Numbered from the stretch's first letter, positions 7,206-17,119 are shown. The stretch: 64,000 nt of DNA from Chitinophagaceae bacterium (GCA_020437365.1 JAGQWM010000002.1:20828-84827), one strand, 5' to 3'. Made by a program: numbers and translations. Notes: a model not told the origin generated them from the sequence alone.

Positions 7206-9884
7206 ATGCAGGAACATCATGTGATCAGACCCTACCTGCGGTTGTCCGGTCTTGAACCGTTAACCGTTCGTCCGGGTGCCAATTTTATCAATATAGGCGA
7301 AAGAACAAATGTAACCGGTTCCAAAAAATTCGCCCGGCTGATTAAAGAAAATAATTACGAAGAAGCATTGAGTGTAGCCTTACAACAGGTCGAAAACGGA
7401 GCCCAGGTACTCGATGTAAATATGGATGACGCCTTACTCGAAGGTGAAAAAGCCATGACTACTTTTCTCAACCTTGTACAAAGTGAACCAAACATTGCCA
7501 AGATTCCGATTATGATTGATAGTTCAAAATTTTCTATCATCGAAGCGGGGTTAAAATGCGTACAAGGAAAATGTATTGTCAATTCAATTTCATTAAAAGA
7601 AGGAGAAGAAAAATTTATTGAGCAAGCACAAATCTGTCAGCGTTTCGGTGCTGCCGTTATTGTTATGGCTTTTGATGAACAAGGCCAGGCCGATACCCAA
7701 GAAAGAAAAGTTGCCATTTGCCAGAGAGCTTATACTTTATTAACCGAACAGGTTGGTTTCTTACCGCAGGATATTATTTTCGACCCGAATATTTTTGCCA
7801 TTGCTACCGGCATGACCGAACACAATAATTACGGTGTTGATTTTATTGAAGCGACACGTACAATAAAAAAATTAATGCCGTTGGCAAAAGTCAGTGGCGG
7901 TGTTAGCAATCTTTCTTTTTCATTTCGGGGCAATGACCATGTCAGGGAAGCGCTGAATAGTGTGTTTTTATATTATGCTATTGCCGCAGGAATGGACATG
8001 GGCATTGTCAATGCCGGTCAACTGGTTGTTTATGATGAAATAGAACCTGAACTCAAACAGCTTTGTGAAGATGTTGTGCTCAATCGTCACAATGAAAATA
8101 ATGAAGCTACAGAAAAACTAATTGCTTTTGCTGAAACCGTAAAAGCCAAAGGCAAAACAATTGTGAAAGATGAAAGTTGGCGTAAAACCTCAGTCGAAGA
8201 AAGGCTGAAACATGCGTTGGTGAACGGCATTACAACGTATATTGATGAAGATACAGAAGAAGCCCGATTGCAATATGCCAAACCCTTAGAAGTGATTGAA
8301 GGCCCGTTAATGGATGGAATGAATGTTGTGGGTGATTTATTCGGTGCCGGAAAAATGTTTTTGCCACAAGTGGTAAAAAGTGCCAGGGTTATGAAAAAAA
8401 GTGTGGCGATTTTAATTCCCTATATTGAAGAAGACAAAAAAAACTCGGCCACCACTTCCGATAGAGCCAAAGTGTTATTAGCCACGGTCAAAGGTGATGT
8501 ACATGATATTGGAAAAAATATTGTAGGTGTAGTTTTAGGATGCAATGGATATGAGGTAAAAGATTTAGGCGTTATGGTGCCGGCAGATAAAATATTAGCC
8601 ACTGCAAAAGAAGAAAACGTAGATATTATTGGCCTTAGTGGATTAATTACTCCTTCATTGGATGAAATGGTACATGTAGCTCATGAAATGCAGCGGCGCA
8701 AAATGCAACAGCCATTGCTTATCGGTGGGGCTACTACTTCCCGGTTGCATACGGCAGTAAAAATTGCTGAAAAATATGACAATGGTGTTATTCATGTATT
8801 GGATGCTTCCAGGAGTGTAACGGTGGTGAACACACTATTGAGCAAAAACAAAAAAACATTTTTACAGCAAACAGCCGATGAGTATAAAAAATTAAGACAC
8901 CAATTTGCCAATAAGAAAGCAAAAGTTTTAATTCCTTATGCCGAAGCCATTGTACTGAAAGAAAGGTTCAATTGGAAAAACTATCAACCTGTAAAACCCG
9001 CTATTGATGAGGTAAGTGTATTTCAACAATTCGACCTTGCAGAAATAGCAAAGTATATTGATTGGGGTCCGTTTTTTATTGCCTGGGAAATGCCCGGCCA
9101 TTATCCGCAGGTCCTAACAGATAAAATTTTTGGTACGGAAGCCAAAAGATTATTGAATGATGCACAACAATTGGTTGAAAAAATTATTGCAGAAAATTGG
9201 TTTACAGCCAAAGCCGTCATTGGCTGTTGGCCTGCCAATAGCAATGACGCCGATACAGTAACCTTGCAAACAAAAAACGGAACAGTCGCATTGGAATTTT
9301 TGCGTCAGCAATTAAAAAAAGCAGTCGGCCAGCCCTCTTTTTCTTTGGCAGATTTTATTCAACCTCAAGGGGCAAAGACTGACTACATGGGGGCTTTTGC
9401 AGTGTCAATTCATGGTGCCAAAAAATGGATAGAAAAATTTGCGGCTGAAAATGATGAGTACAATAAAATTTTGGTTCAAATTCTTGCCGATAGATTTGTA
9501 GAAGCATTGGCGGAGTGTATGCATCACAAAGTCCGTACCGAATATTGGGGCTATGATAAAAATGAAAATCTCACGAATGAAGAGCTTATTCGGGAGTCAT
9601 ATAAAGGAATTCGTCCGGCGCCGGGTTATCCTGCCTGCCCCGATCATACCGAAAAGAAAAAATTATTTTCCTTACTTGATGTCACAAAAAATATCGGCAT
9701 TACATTAACTGAAAGCCTGGCCATGGATCCACCGGCATCGGTTTGTGGCTGGTATATTGCGCATTCCCAAAGCCATTATTTTGGATTAGGCAAAATCAAC
9801 AACGACCAGTTAGAAGATTATGCCAAAAGAAAAAAAATGAATATAGATGAAATGAAAAGATGGTTGGGAACAGTTTTGCAATAA
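7206..9884 (+). CDS. metH: Methionine synthase, folate/cobalamin/activation subunit (MetH C-terminal modules)
   Basis: 892 residues covering the rest of MetH. The methyltetrahydrofolate-binding barrel begins at [16 protein letters not shown]. The cap and B12-binding modules carry the cobalamin ligand motif GDVHDIGKN with His433. The C-terminal AdoMet reactivation domain contains [15 protein letters not shown] and [14 protein letters not shown]. Together with the 342-residue protein encoded upstream it would make a complete enzyme converting homocysteine and methyl-THF to methionine and THF. The start directly follows the stop of the microprotein ORF. No frameshift or missing domain is seen. 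Confidence 0.95.
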   Translation: MQEHHVIRPYLRLSGLEPLTVRPGANFINIGERTNVTGSKKFARLIKENNYEEALSVALQQVENGAQVLDVNMDDALLEGEKAMTTFLNLVQSEPNIAKIPIMIDSSKFSIIEAGLKCVQGKCIVNSISLKEGEEKFIEQAQICQRFGAAVIVMAFDEQGQADTQERKVAICQRAYTLLTEQVGFLPQDIIFDPNIFAIATGMTEHNNYGVDFIEATRTIKKLMPLAKVSGGVSNLSFSFRGNDHVREALNSVFLYYAIAAGMDMGIVNAGQLVVYDEIEPELKQLCEDVVLNRHNENNEATEKLIAFAETVKAKGKTIVKDESWRKTSVEERLKHALVNGITTYIDEDTEEARLQYAKPLEVIEGPLMDGMNVVGDLFGAGKMFLPQVVKSARVMKKSVAILIPYIEEDKKNSATTSDRAKVLLATVKGDVHDIGKNIVGVVLGCNGYEVKDLGVMVPADKILATAKEENVDIIGLSGLITPSLDEMVHVAHEMQRRKMQQPLLIGGATTSRLHTAVKIAEKYDNGVIHVLDASRSVTVVNTLLSKNKKTFLQQTADEYKKLRHQFANKKAKVLIPYAEAIVLKERFNWKNYQPVKPAIDEVSVFQQFDLAEIAKYIDWGPFFIAWEMPGHYPQVLTDKIFGTEAKRLLNDAQQLVEKIIAENWFTAKAVIGCWPANSNDADTVTLQTKNGTVALEFLRQQLKKAVGQPSFSLADFIQPQGAKTDYMGAFAVSIHGAKKWIEKFAAENDEYNKILVQILADRFVEALAECMHHKVRTEYWGYDKNENLTNEELIRESYKGIRPAPGYPACPDHTEKKKLFSLLDVTKNIGITLTESLAMDPPASVCGWYIAHSQSHYFGLGKINNDQLEDYAKRKKMNIDEMKRWLGTVLQ

Positions 9885-10018
9885 AATTCAAAAAATTCTT
9901 TCTATTTATATTTGGCAAAAAACAAAGACGTCGACTAAAAAAAGAAATAGATGATGGTTTCAATTTAGCAGAGCAAAATAAAACGAGACTGCTATTCGAG
10001 CAACGAAAATTGCTTTAA
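9860..10018 (+). CDS. Possible 52-residue basic small protein after metH
   Basis: A 52-codon ORF begins inside the 3' end of metH in another frame and ends 27 bases into the 3' end of the convergent HAD gene. It fills the only gap between them. The peptide has an aromatic, hydrophobic N-terminal half ([13 protein letters not shown]), then a charged helix-like half ([19 protein letters not shown]). It may be coupled to metH. No homologue is recognised and no promoter or RBS supports it, so it may be chance. Confidence 0.25.
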   Translation: MVGNSFAIKFKKFFLFIFGKKQRRRLKKEIDDGFNLAEQNKTRLLFEQRKLL

Positions 10019-10609
10019 TTGTTTTCTCAGTTCTTGTGGACTTTGATAATGAATGGAAGAAATACCCAACGCTTCAGCTGCCTTTACATTCCTCAGATTA
10101 TCATCTATAAATAATGCCGTTGCCGGTTGGATATGATACCTGTCGAGCAATAATTGATAAAATGTAGGAAAAGGTTTTCTTGTTTTTTCTTCACCACTCA
10201 CCAGCCTTCCATCAAACCATTGTAGAAAATCAAAACGCTGTAAGGCGATTGGAAAAGTTTCGGCACTCCAATTTGTCAATGCATAGCAACGCAAATTTTT
10301 ATTTTGTTTGAGTGTCAAAAAAATATTTACGGTTTCGGTAATGGCTTCGCCGAGCATGTCTTCCCAGCGGCCATAGAAATCCCTGATGGCTTTTTCCCAT
10401 GTAGGAAATGCTTTTATTTTTTCTTCGGTGGCTTTGGCCAGCGGATAGCCGGCATCCTGGTTTTCATTCCATTCGGAGGTGCAAACATTTTCGAAGAAAA
10501 ATTCCCGGTCGGCGGCCGAAGCAAAATAATTTTTATCATACACATACGCCGGGTTCCAATCTATTAAAACACCGCCAAGGTCGAAAATAATTGTAGTAAT
10601 TTGATGCAT
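9992..10609 (-). CDS. HAD-family hydrolase (haloacid dehalogenase-like phosphatase)
   Basis: 205 residues. The nucleophile motif is FDLGGVLIDWN, with the first Asp at residue 10, slightly unusual because the second acid is replaced by Gly-Gly as in the YihX/HAD-IA type. Motif II is ALTNWS, and motif III/IV is KPFPTFYQLL with LFIDDNLRNVKAAEALG. The likely activity is dephosphorylation of a small phosphorylated metabolite; the substrate cannot be told. It is the last gene of a leftward cluster: its ATG directly abuts the stop of the SemiSWEET gene, so the two are probably translated together. Confidence 0.85.
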   Translation of the reverse strand: MHQITTIIFDLGGVLIDWNPAYVYDKNYFASAADREFFFENVCTSEWNENQDAGYPLAKATEEKIKAFPTWEKAIRDFYGRWEDMLGEAITETVNIFLTLKQNKNLRCYALTNWSAETFPIALQRFDFLQWFDGRLVSGEEKTRKPFPTFYQLLLDRYHIQPATALFIDDNLRNVKAAEALGISSIHYQSPQELRKQLKQFSLLE

Positions 10610-10864
10610 TTATTTATAAGAGAATTTGTAATAAATCATAATTAAAGACATGGTAAGTATAATGACATTGGTCAAAATAATAACCCAATTGTCAATGAGT
10701 GCACCATAGATAATCCACATGGCTTCATTCACAGCTGCAATGACGAACATAAATAAAGAAATGTCTTTGGCTGATTTTTCTTTCCGGGTTTTTAATACCT
10801 GTGGCAAAAACGTTAATGATGTAATGGCACCAGCTGTATAACCCAACAAATCGATTCCGGTCAT
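10610..10864 (-). CDS. SemiSWEET-type sugar transporter (PQ-loop)
   Basis: 84 residues from the family-typical start MTGIDLLGYTAG; the frame is open to an ATG at 10885 (91 residues), but the shorter start fits the family. Three hydrophobic helices are visible. The first carries the PQ motif in SLTFLPQVLKTRKEKSAKDIS, and the others are LFMFVIAAVNEAMWIIYG and the C-terminal helix. SemiSWEETs dimerise in the inner membrane and carry sugars. The gene lies between a LOG gene and a HAD phosphatase on the same strand with almost no spacing, suggesting co-transcription. Confidence 0.85.
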   Translation of the reverse strand: MTGIDLLGYTAGAITSLTFLPQVLKTRKEKSAKDISLFMFVIAAVNEAMWIIYGALIDNWVIILTNVIILTMSLIMIYYKFSYK

Positions 10865-10890
10865 AGTTGAATATTTGAAATGCAATGTTA

Positions 10891-11637
10891 TTACCTTTTT
10901 TCAAATAACCACCATCGGTGTTTCCGGGGTTTTATTTTATAATTATCGCTGACGTAGGTGCGGATATGTTGCATGGCATCATCGATGTCGTCTGTTATAA
11001 GCATCAATTTTTTATCTTCCGGTGAAATAGTACCTTGCTCCGCCATCCAATCAATGTGTTTACGCAAGGGTTCAAAAAACGATTTGCCAAAAAGTACAAC
11101 GGGAAATTGGTTGATCGTTTTTGTTTGTACCAACGTAAGCGTTTCAAATAATTCATCCATTGTACCAAAACCACCGGGCATGATGATGAAGGCGTATGAA
11201 TATTTTACCATTAAAACTTTGCGTACAAAAAAATGTTCGAAGGTGACTGATTTTTGAACATACGGATTACCTTCCTGCTCGAATGGTAATTGAATATTGC
11301 AACCAACAGAACTGCCATTATTTTCAAAAGCGCCACGGTTGGCAGCTTCCATTATACCGGGGCCACCACCGGTCATCGTTGTAAAACCTAATTGCGCAAT
11401 GCGTTTTCCGAATTCCCTCGCTTTGATATAATAATGATGATCTTCTTTGAACCTCGCAGAACCAAACACCGTAATGCACGGGTCCATGAAATGAAGTTTT
11501 CTAAAACCTTTGATAAACTGCCAAAATACTCGCCAGGCAAAGAATAATTCGTAACCACGGCTTTTGGGGCCATCCAGGTAAACATGTTTTTTGGGAGGAA
11601 TAATGTAAGAGGGTTTTCTTTTTGCTGATGCTTCCAT
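10891..11637 (-). CDS. LOG family protein (TIGR00730-type Rossmann fold)
   Basis: 248 residues. The signature of the LOG/lysine-decarboxylase-like family is present: a GGGPGIMEAANRGA loop and PGGFGTMDELFE. Characterised members cleave nucleoside monophosphates to base and ribose 5-phosphate, as in cytokinin activation in plants. The bacterial role is usually nucleotide housekeeping. An N-terminal extension of about 50 residues precedes ITVFGSARF, as in the longer bacterial subgroup. It is the first gene of the leftward LOG-SemiSWEET-HAD cluster and is divergent from xth. Confidence 0.88.
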   Translation of the reverse strand: MEASAKRKPSYIIPPKKHVYLDGPKSRGYELFFAWRVFWQFIKGFRKLHFMDPCITVFGSARFKEDHHYYIKAREFGKRIAQLGFTTMTGGGPGIMEAANRGAFENNGSSVGCNIQLPFEQEGNPYVQKSVTFEHFFVRKVLMVKYSYAFIIMPGGFGTMDELFETLTLVQTKTINQFPVVLFGKSFFEPLRKHIDWMAEQGTISPEDKKLMLITDDIDDAMQHIRTYVSDNYKIKPRKHRWWLFEKR

Positions 11638-11677
11638 GTTATAATGTATATTACCGCCAATTTAAACAATTTTTTTA

Positions 11678-12445
11678 ATGCGAATAATCAGTTACAATGT
11701 AAATGGCATTCGGGCGGCCATTCGTAAAGGTTTTTTGGATTGGTTGGCAAGCGATCCGGCCGATGTTATTTGCCTGCAGGAAACAAAAGCGACGAAAGAC
11801 GATATTGATGTCAGGGAATTAGAAAAACTTGGATGGCATCATTACTGGTTGAGTGCCCGGAAAAAAGGATATAGCGGTGTTGCAGTTTTTACGAAAATAA
11901 AACCGGACAATATTGAATACGGAACAGGAAATCCCTGGAGTGATGATGAAGGAAGAGTCATTCAATTGGATTTTAAAAACATTCGATTAATCAATGCCTA
12001 TTTTCCATCGGGTACCAGTGGAACCGAACGGCAGGATTTTAAATATGAATGGCTCGATAAAATATATACTTACACGAATCGGCTCAGAAAAAAAATACCC
12101 AACCTGGTACTATGTGGCGATTATAATATTGCACATGAAGAAATTGATATTCATAACCCGAAAGGCAATAAAAACACTTCGGGATTTTTACCGGAAGAAA
12201 GGGCATGGATGACAAAATTTTTAAAGAATGATTGGGTCGATACGTTTCGGAAATTACATCCTGAGCCGGATCGTTATAGTTGGTGGAGCCAGCGATTTCC
12301 CAGTGTAAGATTGAATAATAAAGGATGGAGAATTGATTATATTGCCGTAACAAAACCGTTAGCCAATAAAATAATTGATGCAGAAATTTTCCCGGAAGTT
12401 AAACATAGTGATCATTGCCCTGTGTATCTAGAAATAAAAACATAA
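11678..12445 (+). CDS. xth: Exodeoxyribonuclease III (AP endonuclease)
   Basis: 255 residues, normal for the ExoIII/Xth family that incises abasic sites and trims 3' ends in base excision repair. Visible motifs are ISYNVNGIRAA at the N-terminus, CLQETKA with the metal-binding Glu, GDYNIAHEEIDIHNPKGN, and the terminal WRIDYIAVTK plus HSDHCPVYLEI with the catalytic His near the end. The start at MRIISYNVNG is family-typical. A DUF4286 gene follows after four bases. Confidence 0.95.
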   Translation: MRIISYNVNGIRAAIRKGFLDWLASDPADVICLQETKATKDDIDVRELEKLGWHHYWLSARKKGYSGVAVFTKIKPDNIEYGTGNPWSDDEGRVIQLDFKNIRLINAYFPSGTSGTERQDFKYEWLDKIYTYTNRLRKKIPNLVLCGDYNIAHEEIDIHNPKGNKNTSGFLPEERAWMTKFLKNDWVDTFRKLHPEPDRYSWWSQRFPSVRLNNKGWRIDYIAVTKPLANKIIDAEIFPEVKHSDHCPVYLEIKT

Positions 12446-12449
12446 TACA

Positions 12450-12755
12450 ATGATTATTTACAACGTAACTATAAAAGTGGAAAAACAAATTGCAGATAAA
12501 TGGTTGCAATGGCTGAAGGATGAACATATTGATGATGTCATCAATACAGGATGTTTTACGCAGGCGCAAATCCATCAACTCATTGATGTAGATGAAACAG
12601 ACGAGCCGACGTATGTTGTGCAATATTTTTGCCCTTCCAAAAAAATGTATGAAACATATCTGCAATTGTATGCAGAAGTAATGCGTAAAAAGGGGATTGA
12701 AAAATGGGGCGATAAATTTGTTGCATTTCGCACTTTAATGCAGGTTGTGCATTGA
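12450..12755 (+). CDS. DUF4286 family protein
   Basis: 101 residues. It begins MIIYNVTIKVEKQIADKWLQW and includes GCFTQAQIHQLID and YVVQYFCPSKKMYETY, the pattern of DUF4286, a small Bacteroidota family with a ferredoxin-like (dimeric barrel) fold. The function is unknown. It starts four bases after xth and is probably co-transcribed with it. Confidence 0.8.
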   Translation: MIIYNVTIKVEKQIADKWLQWLKDEHIDDVINTGCFTQAQIHQLIDVDETDEPTYVVQYFCPSKKMYETYLQLYAEVMRKKGIEKWGDKFVAFRTLMQVVH

Positions 12756-12989
12756 GTGTGTAAAAAAAATCTTTGCTCAATTCCGTTTCATTTTTTTGAA
12801 AAATTTCCTTACAATGAAAAATAAAATCCGGCGAAAGCCTTTATTCACAAGGGTTTAAGCAGAAAAAAGAATTTTTTGGATGGCCCGGCACGCAAGCAGT
12901 TTTTTGAATAGAACGACTTTGGCTTCGTAGTGAAGAATATTTTGCAGGTGAAATATGGAGTTAAATAATTTATGGCCATGAAAATCCTT

Positions 12990-12997
12990 TAAATTTG
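12990..12997 (+). promoter_or_regulatory. -7 element (TAAATTTG) of the HU gene
   Basis: TAAATTTG matches the consensus and lies 35 bases before the HU ATG, giving a leader of about 30 bases. The remaining ~235 bases back to the DUF4286 gene hold only AT-rich sequence with no gene I can support. Confidence 0.5.
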
Positions 12998-13032
12998 TCG
13001 CCTGTCTATCAAACTCTAAAAATAAATAACAC

Positions 13033-13302
13033 ATGAACAAAGCAGAATTAATCACCAAACTTGCCGACGATGCAGGCATTACCAAAACACAAGCAAATGC
13101 AGCCTTGGATTCTTTTATTGGAGCCGTAACTAAAACACTAAAAGGTGGCGGCAAAGTAACCTTGGTTGGGTTTGGCACATTTTCCGTATCCAAAAGAGCT
13201 GCCCGTAACGGACGCAATCCACAAACCGGCGAGGTTATCAAAATTAAAGCAAGAAAAGTTGCCAAATTCAAAGCAGGGAAAGAATTGGCTGCTAAAATTT
13301 AA
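13033..13302 (+). CDS. HU family DNA-binding protein
   Basis: 89 residues, the length of HU. The start [20 protein letters not shown] is canonical, and the beta-arm region reads [21 protein letters not shown] with [20 protein letters not shown] at the end. HU dimers bend and compact the chromosome. A strong hairpin terminator follows, and the gene for ribosomal protein THX comes next. Confidence 0.96.
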   Translation: MNKAELITKLADDAGITKTQANAALDSFIGAVTKTLKGGGKVTLVGFGTFSVSKRAARNGRNPQTGEVIKIKARKVAKFKAGKELAAKI

Positions 13303-13320
13303 CTGCACCAAAAATATTAA

Positions 13321-13356
13321 AAGCTCCCTCTCGTTTCTTGCGGGAAGGAGTTTTTT
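13321..13356 (+). terminator. Terminator after HU
   Basis: A 10-bp stem (CTCCCTCTCG with CGGGAAGGAG, one mismatch and one G-T pair) with a 7-base loop is followed by six T residues. Confidence 0.85.
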
Positions 13357-13401
13357 GTTGACAATTTTATTTTCTTCGTTTTTTAAAAAAATTAAATAAC
13401 T

Positions 13402-13572
13402 ATGGGAAAAGGCGATAAAAAAACAGCTAAAGGAAAAAGATTCCAAGGGTCATTCGGAAAAAGCAGGCCTGCCAATAAAAAAAAGAAAACAGGCAATCAA
13501 TCAAGTAGTGCTGATGAATCCTCCAAAAAAGAAGCGGCTCCAAAAAAGAAAGCGGCTAAAAAAGCAAAATAA
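13402..13572 (+). CDS. 30S ribosomal protein THX-like
   Basis: 56 residues. The N-terminus MGKGDKKTAKGKRFQGSFGK is the hallmark of the bTHX family, a tiny basic peptide that fits into the head of the 30S subunit. The remaining ~30 residues form a Lys/Ala-rich tail with a Ser-rich patch. Such extended THX proteins are common in Bacteroidota. It has its own terminators on both sides, implying a separate short transcript. Confidence 0.88.
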   Translation: MGKGDKKTAKGKRFQGSFGKSRPANKKKKTGNQSSSADESSKKEAAPKKKAAKKAK

Positions 13573-13582
13573 TTTTTTGAGT

Positions 13583-13614
13583 AAGCAAGTTGAAAATTCA
13601 GCTTGCTTTTTTTT
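13583..13614 (+). terminator. Terminator after the THX gene
   Basis: AAGCAAG pairs with CTTGCTT, extended by a TG/CA pair, and nine T residues follow. It lies between the convergent THX and pdxH genes. Confidence 0.85.
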
Positions 13615-13622
13615 GCCTTCAT

Positions 13623-14267
13623 TTAAGGAGCCAGTCTCTCTATTTTCCATTGTCCATTTTCATCCAGGCTGTATTGAATCCTGTCGTGTAGGCGACCCGG
13701 ACGGCCTTGCCAGAATTCTACAATCACGGGTTTGACAATGAAGCCACCCCAATGCTCCGGCATAGGAACGCCATTTTTTGGGGCTGCTTTTTTTTGTTTT
13801 TTAAATTGATTATCCAACCATTTACGACTTTTGATAATTTCACTTTGAGGCGAAACAGCGGCCCCGATTTGACTTTCTTTTGGCCGCGAAGAAAAATAGG
13901 CTTTACTGACTGCCACCGGCAATTTTTCTACCAACCCGGTAATCCGGACTTGCCTTTCCAATTTTTTCCAGAAAAAAACCAGGCAGGCTTTGGGATTTTC
14001 AAGTAATTGTTGGCTTTTATAACTCTTGTAATTCGTAAAAAAACTAAAACCTTCTTTGGAAAAATCTTTCAATAAAACAATCCTTGCCGAAGGCATACCA
14101 TCTGAAGAAGCAGTGGCCAAAGTCATGGCATTCACTTCTTCCAAATTGGCAGCAACTGCCTGTTTCCACCATTTGGCAAATTGACTGATAGGTTCTTTTG
14201 CCAAATTTTTTTCCTGTAATTTCTTTTTGGAATATTTTTTTCGAATGTCAGCTATTTTTCGGGACAT
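13623..14267 (-). CDS. pdxH: Pyridoxamine 5'-phosphate oxidase
   Basis: 214 residues, the typical PdxH length. The enzyme oxidises pyridoxamine or pyridoxine phosphate to PLP with FMN. Motifs include MTLATASSDGMPSARIVLLK, FFTNYKSYKSQQLLENP, the substrate and FMN segment SSRPKESQIGAAVSPQS, and the conserved C-terminal WQGRPGRLHDRIQY ending in ERLAP. The start gives the usual N-terminal segment. A CAAAGGTA (minus-strand TACCTTTG) -7 element lies at 14288-14295, 20 bases before the ATG. Confidence 0.96.
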   Translation of the reverse strand: MSRKIADIRKKYSKKKLQEKNLAKEPISQFAKWWKQAVAANLEEVNAMTLATASSDGMPSARIVLLKDFSKEGFSFFTNYKSYKSQQLLENPKACLVFFWKKLERQVRITGLVEKLPVAVSKAYFSSRPKESQIGAAVSPQSEIIKSRKWLDNQFKKQKKAAPKNGVPMPEHWGGFIVKPVIVEFWQGRPGRLHDRIQYSLDENGQWKIERLAP

Positions 14268-14343
14268 GGTTGTTAGTATTTATGCCACAAAGGTAAGTGC
14301 TTCAGCATAGCTAAAAGATGATAAACAAACGACTATTGATTTT

Positions 14344-15366
14344 TTATTGGTTGGTTTTTTTGGCCAACTGGTCTCTTTCTTCCATGACGATATTGAGCAT
14401 ACTTTCCAATTCGCCGATTCTTTTAATTTGCTCTTCTAACCGTTTATTGGCTCTGGCGATGCCTTGCATGTCGTGATTGAGTTCTTCGAGGTAGATTATT
14501 TTTTTCTGTAATTGTTGCCGGTCGAAATTTGACTCTTTGAGTTTGCTTTCTGTTTCGCTAAGTGTATCTTTCAAATCGTCTAATGCGCTGTCGGATGCTG
14601 CCGTTTTTTGTTTTTGTTCATTCAGTTCGTTCCTGATTTTCTGGAGACTTTCTTTTAGTTCTTCGTACTCAATATTTATTTTCCGGGCATTTTCAATCTG
14701 CGATTCCAGTTTTTTTATTTTCTCGTTCAAAGTATTGAATTCGATGTAGGCATTGTCAAGCGTAGAATTCATTTCGGTGGAAAGTTCTTCTTTTTTCTGA
14801 ATGTCTTTGAGTTCTTTTTCTTTCGCTTTCAACCTGGCGGTGAGTGTTTCGATTTGTTGTACCAGTCGTTCATCGGTTATCAGGTCAATTTTTTGAATTT
14901 CGCCGGGAGCTGTTTTATCTTCTATTTGTTCAAGCAGGGCTTTTATTTTGTAGCTGTGTTCTGCCAGTTTTTGTTGTGCTGTTTTTAAATCGTCGATATA
15001 ATCGGGTAGGGCAAGATGTTGATTGGAAGCTGCTTTCTGGTGAATTTCTTCCAATTCGGCTTTGAGTTCATTGTTTTCTTTTCGCACTTCTTCTGCTTCA
15101 ATCTGGTAAATCTCATAATTTTCCTGTGCGTTGGTAAATTTTGATTTGAGGATATGTATTTCCCGGTCGCGGTATTCTATTTCATTTTGGTAGCGGATTT
15201 TGAGTTCTTTCAATTCTTTGGTGACCGAGCCAATAGGTGACTCATCTACCATTCTTTTATAAGTACGTCTCCCTGTAAGAACTACGATAATAAAAACACC
15301 GAGCAGGAATGCACAAACCAACAATACGGATATTTCAATGAAGGATAATGAATAATGGGTGTACAT
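14344..15366 (-). CDS. Membrane-anchored coiled-coil protein
   Basis: 340 residues. One transmembrane segment near residues 10-31 (EISVLLVCAFLLGVFIIVVL) is followed by ~300 residues of almost unbroken heptad-like, Lys/Glu-rich sequence. This predicts a long cytoplasmic coiled coil attached to the inner membrane. No enzymatic motif is seen. Architecture alone suggests a scaffold or a cell-shape or division accessory protein, but that is inference. The gene lies downstream of pyrH on the same strand after 131 bases. Confidence 0.6.
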   Translation of the reverse strand: MYTHYSLSFIEISVLLVCAFLLGVFIIVVLTGRRTYKRMVDESPIGSVTKELKELKIRYQNEIEYRDREIHILKSKFTNAQENYEIYQIEAEEVRKENNELKAELEEIHQKAASNQHLALPDYIDDLKTAQQKLAEHSYKIKALLEQIEDKTAPGEIQKIDLITDERLVQQIETLTARLKAKEKELKDIQKKEELSTEMNSTLDNAYIEFNTLNEKIKKLESQIENARKINIEYEELKESLQKIRNELNEQKQKTAASDSALDDLKDTLSETESKLKESNFDRQQLQKKIIYLEELNHDMQGIARANKRLEEQIKRIGELESMLNIVMEERDQLAKKTNQ

Positions 15367-15497
15367 AAAAGGGTAACATTAGTTAAGGTGCTGACAGAAA
15401 CCTGCAAACACATTTGTTTATCTTACAAATACGTTAGCGATTACGATTGCAATTTAGTAGAATCTGCAAGAAAAAGTTTAGTAAAATTACTTAGTAA

Positions 15498-16211
15498 TTA
15501 TCCTTTCACCAATGTGCCTACTTTTTCGCCTGTTACAACTCTTCTGAGGTTATCTTCTTTATTCATATCGAAAACAATAATGGGTAATTTGTTTTCCATA
15601 CATAAAGTAAAAGCTGTCATGTCCATGACTCTCAGATTTTTAGACAAGCAATCCTGGAAGGTGAGTACATTGAATTTTGTAGCATCGGGATTTGTTTCGG
15701 GGTCGGCAGTGTAGATGCCATCCACTCTTGTGCCTTTGAGAATTACATCGGCATTGATTTCAATAGCTCTTAATGAACCGGCCGTATCGGTCGTAAAATA
15801 GGGATTGCCGGTACCGGCGCCAAAAATAACAACCCTTCCTTTCTCCACGTGGCGTATGGCTCTGCGGCGAATATAAGGTTCGGCTATTTGCTCCATTTTG
15901 ATAGCACTTTGTAATCGGGTGTAAACGCCGGCTTTTTCCAAACCTGCTTGTAGTGCCATTCCGTTGATAACTGTTGCCAGCATGCCCATATAATCGCCAT
16001 GTGCTCTTTCTATACCGGTGTCGGCTTCATTCATTCCCCGGTAAATATTGCCACCGCCAATAACAATGGCCACTTGTACGCCGAGGTCTGTAATGGCTTT
16101 TATATCCTGGGCATATTGGTTGATTACTTTTGTATCAAATCCAAAACTTTTATCACCCATTAATGCTTCGCCGGAAAGTTTGAGAAGAATACGTTTGTAC
16201 TTTGGTAACAT
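15498..16211 (-). CDS. pyrH: UMP kinase
   Basis: 237 residues. It catalyses UMP + ATP to UDP + ADP in pyrimidine nucleotide synthesis. Motifs of the amino-acid-kinase fold are clear: [52 protein letters not shown], and [12 protein letters not shown]. The start at [14 protein letters not shown] is standard. It follows a methyltransferase gene on the same strand after 38 bases. Confidence 0.96.
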   Translation of the reverse strand: MLPKYKRILLKLSGEALMGDKSFGFDTKVINQYAQDIKAITDLGVQVAIVIGGGNIYRGMNEADTGIERAHGDYMGMLATVINGMALQAGLEKAGVYTRLQSAIKMEQIAEPYIRRRAIRHVEKGRVVIFGAGTGNPYFTTDTAGSLRAIEINADVILKGTRVDGIYTADPETNPDATKFNVLTFQDCLSKNLRVMDMTAFTLCMENKLPIIVFDMNKEDNLRRVVTGEKVGTLVKG

Positions 16212-16249
16212 GAGGCTGTTTTTTTTCGGGGCGAAGATAAGGGTTTTGC

Positions 16250-17050
16250 TTATTGTTTTCGGGCCAGTAAACTATAGACCATCGGAATTTTATTTTCCAA
16301 ACCTTTGATCTGCCATTTATTTTTTTCTACTTCGATGGAATGGGCAAAACAAGAATAAGGTGCATACATAAATTCATTAAAATTTTCGATGTGCAGGCCA
16401 TGTTGTATTAACGCATTGAGTATTTCGCTGATGCTGTGATTCCAGCCATATTCTGCTAAGTGAATAGCGGCATTCGGATCGGTGTAAGTACCTGATTTAT
16501 CTGTTTTAATGACTTCCCGGTTATTATAAGCATATTGAATTTTTGTAAAATCATCATCGAACATCCATACTACGGGATGAAAATCGGCCATAAAAAATAC
16601 ACCATCGTCTTTTACAAAATGAGCAATGATGTCGGCCCATTTATCGAGGTCGGGTAGCCAACCAATCGTCCCATAAGAAGTGAAAACAATATCAAATTTT
16701 TTGTCGAGATGTTTTTTTAAATCATACACATTGCAACAAATGAAATTGGCTTCCATTTGCAATGCAACATTGAGATGTTGAGCTTCACGTATGGCTTCAT
16801 CTGATAAATCGACACCGGTAACCCTGGCACCCAAACGTTGCCAGTTCAGGCTATCCAACCCAAAATGACATTGTAAATGCAGCATACTTTTACCGGCTAC
16901 GGAGCCAAGTGCCGTTAATTCGATTGGTGTTAAGACGTCGTCTCCGGCCAGGAATCCTTTGCGATTGTAAAAAGCCGAGTCCTTATGAATTTTTGTACGT
17001 TGATTCCAAAGAAGTTTATTGGCTTCAAAATATTTTTCATACGATTCCAT
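16250..17050 (-). CDS. Class I SAM-dependent methyltransferase
   Basis: 266 residues. Methyltransferase motif I reads [13 protein letters not shown] (residues ~75-87), followed by the acidic GVDLSDEAI. The motif IV region is [21 protein letters not shown]. This Gln-Cys-His-Phe-Gly form is common in a class I subgroup of unknown substrate. The N-terminus ([21 protein letters not shown]) fits the same family. It is transcribed toward pyrH. Confidence 0.85.
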   Translation of the reverse strand: MESYEKYFEANKLLWNQRTKIHKDSAFYNRKGFLAGDDVLTPIELTALGSVAGKSMLHLQCHFGLDSLNWQRLGARVTGVDLSDEAIREAQHLNVALQMEANFICCNVYDLKKHLDKKFDIVFTSYGTIGWLPDLDKWADIIAHFVKDDGVFFMADFHPVVWMFDDDFTKIQYAYNNREVIKTDKSGTYTDPNAAIHLAEYGWNHSISEILNALIQHGLHIENFNEFMYAPYSCFAHSIEVEKNKWQIKGLENKIPMVYSLLARKQ

Positions 17051-17091
17051 CTGTCAAACTTACTTGAAATATGAATGAATAAATGAAATCA

Positions 17092-17119
17092 CACTTTAGT
17101 GTTAGTAAAAATAGATTTG
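17092..17119 (+). promoter_or_regulatory. Histidine-kinase operon promoter with CACTTTAGTG motif in the -33 position
   Basis: TAGATTTG at 17112-17119 is a consensus -7 element. No TTG is found at the -33 position. Instead CACTTTAGTGTTAG (17092-17105) occupies it. CACTTTAGTG is itself an inverted repeat (CACT-TT-AGTG). Related motifs occur upstream of the genes at 20013 and 38501, which suggests a regulator-binding site. Confidence 0.45.

Noticed and set aside
7081..7210. Split methionine synthase read as a frameshift or sequencing error
   Set aside because: The break falls at a natural domain border, the two coding parts are separated by a clean coupled ORF, and both halves have normal start and stop contexts.
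12810..12860. Very short ORF (about 14 codons) between DUF4286 and HU
   Set aside because: It is too short, has no promoter or coupling, and the peptide has no recognisable feature.
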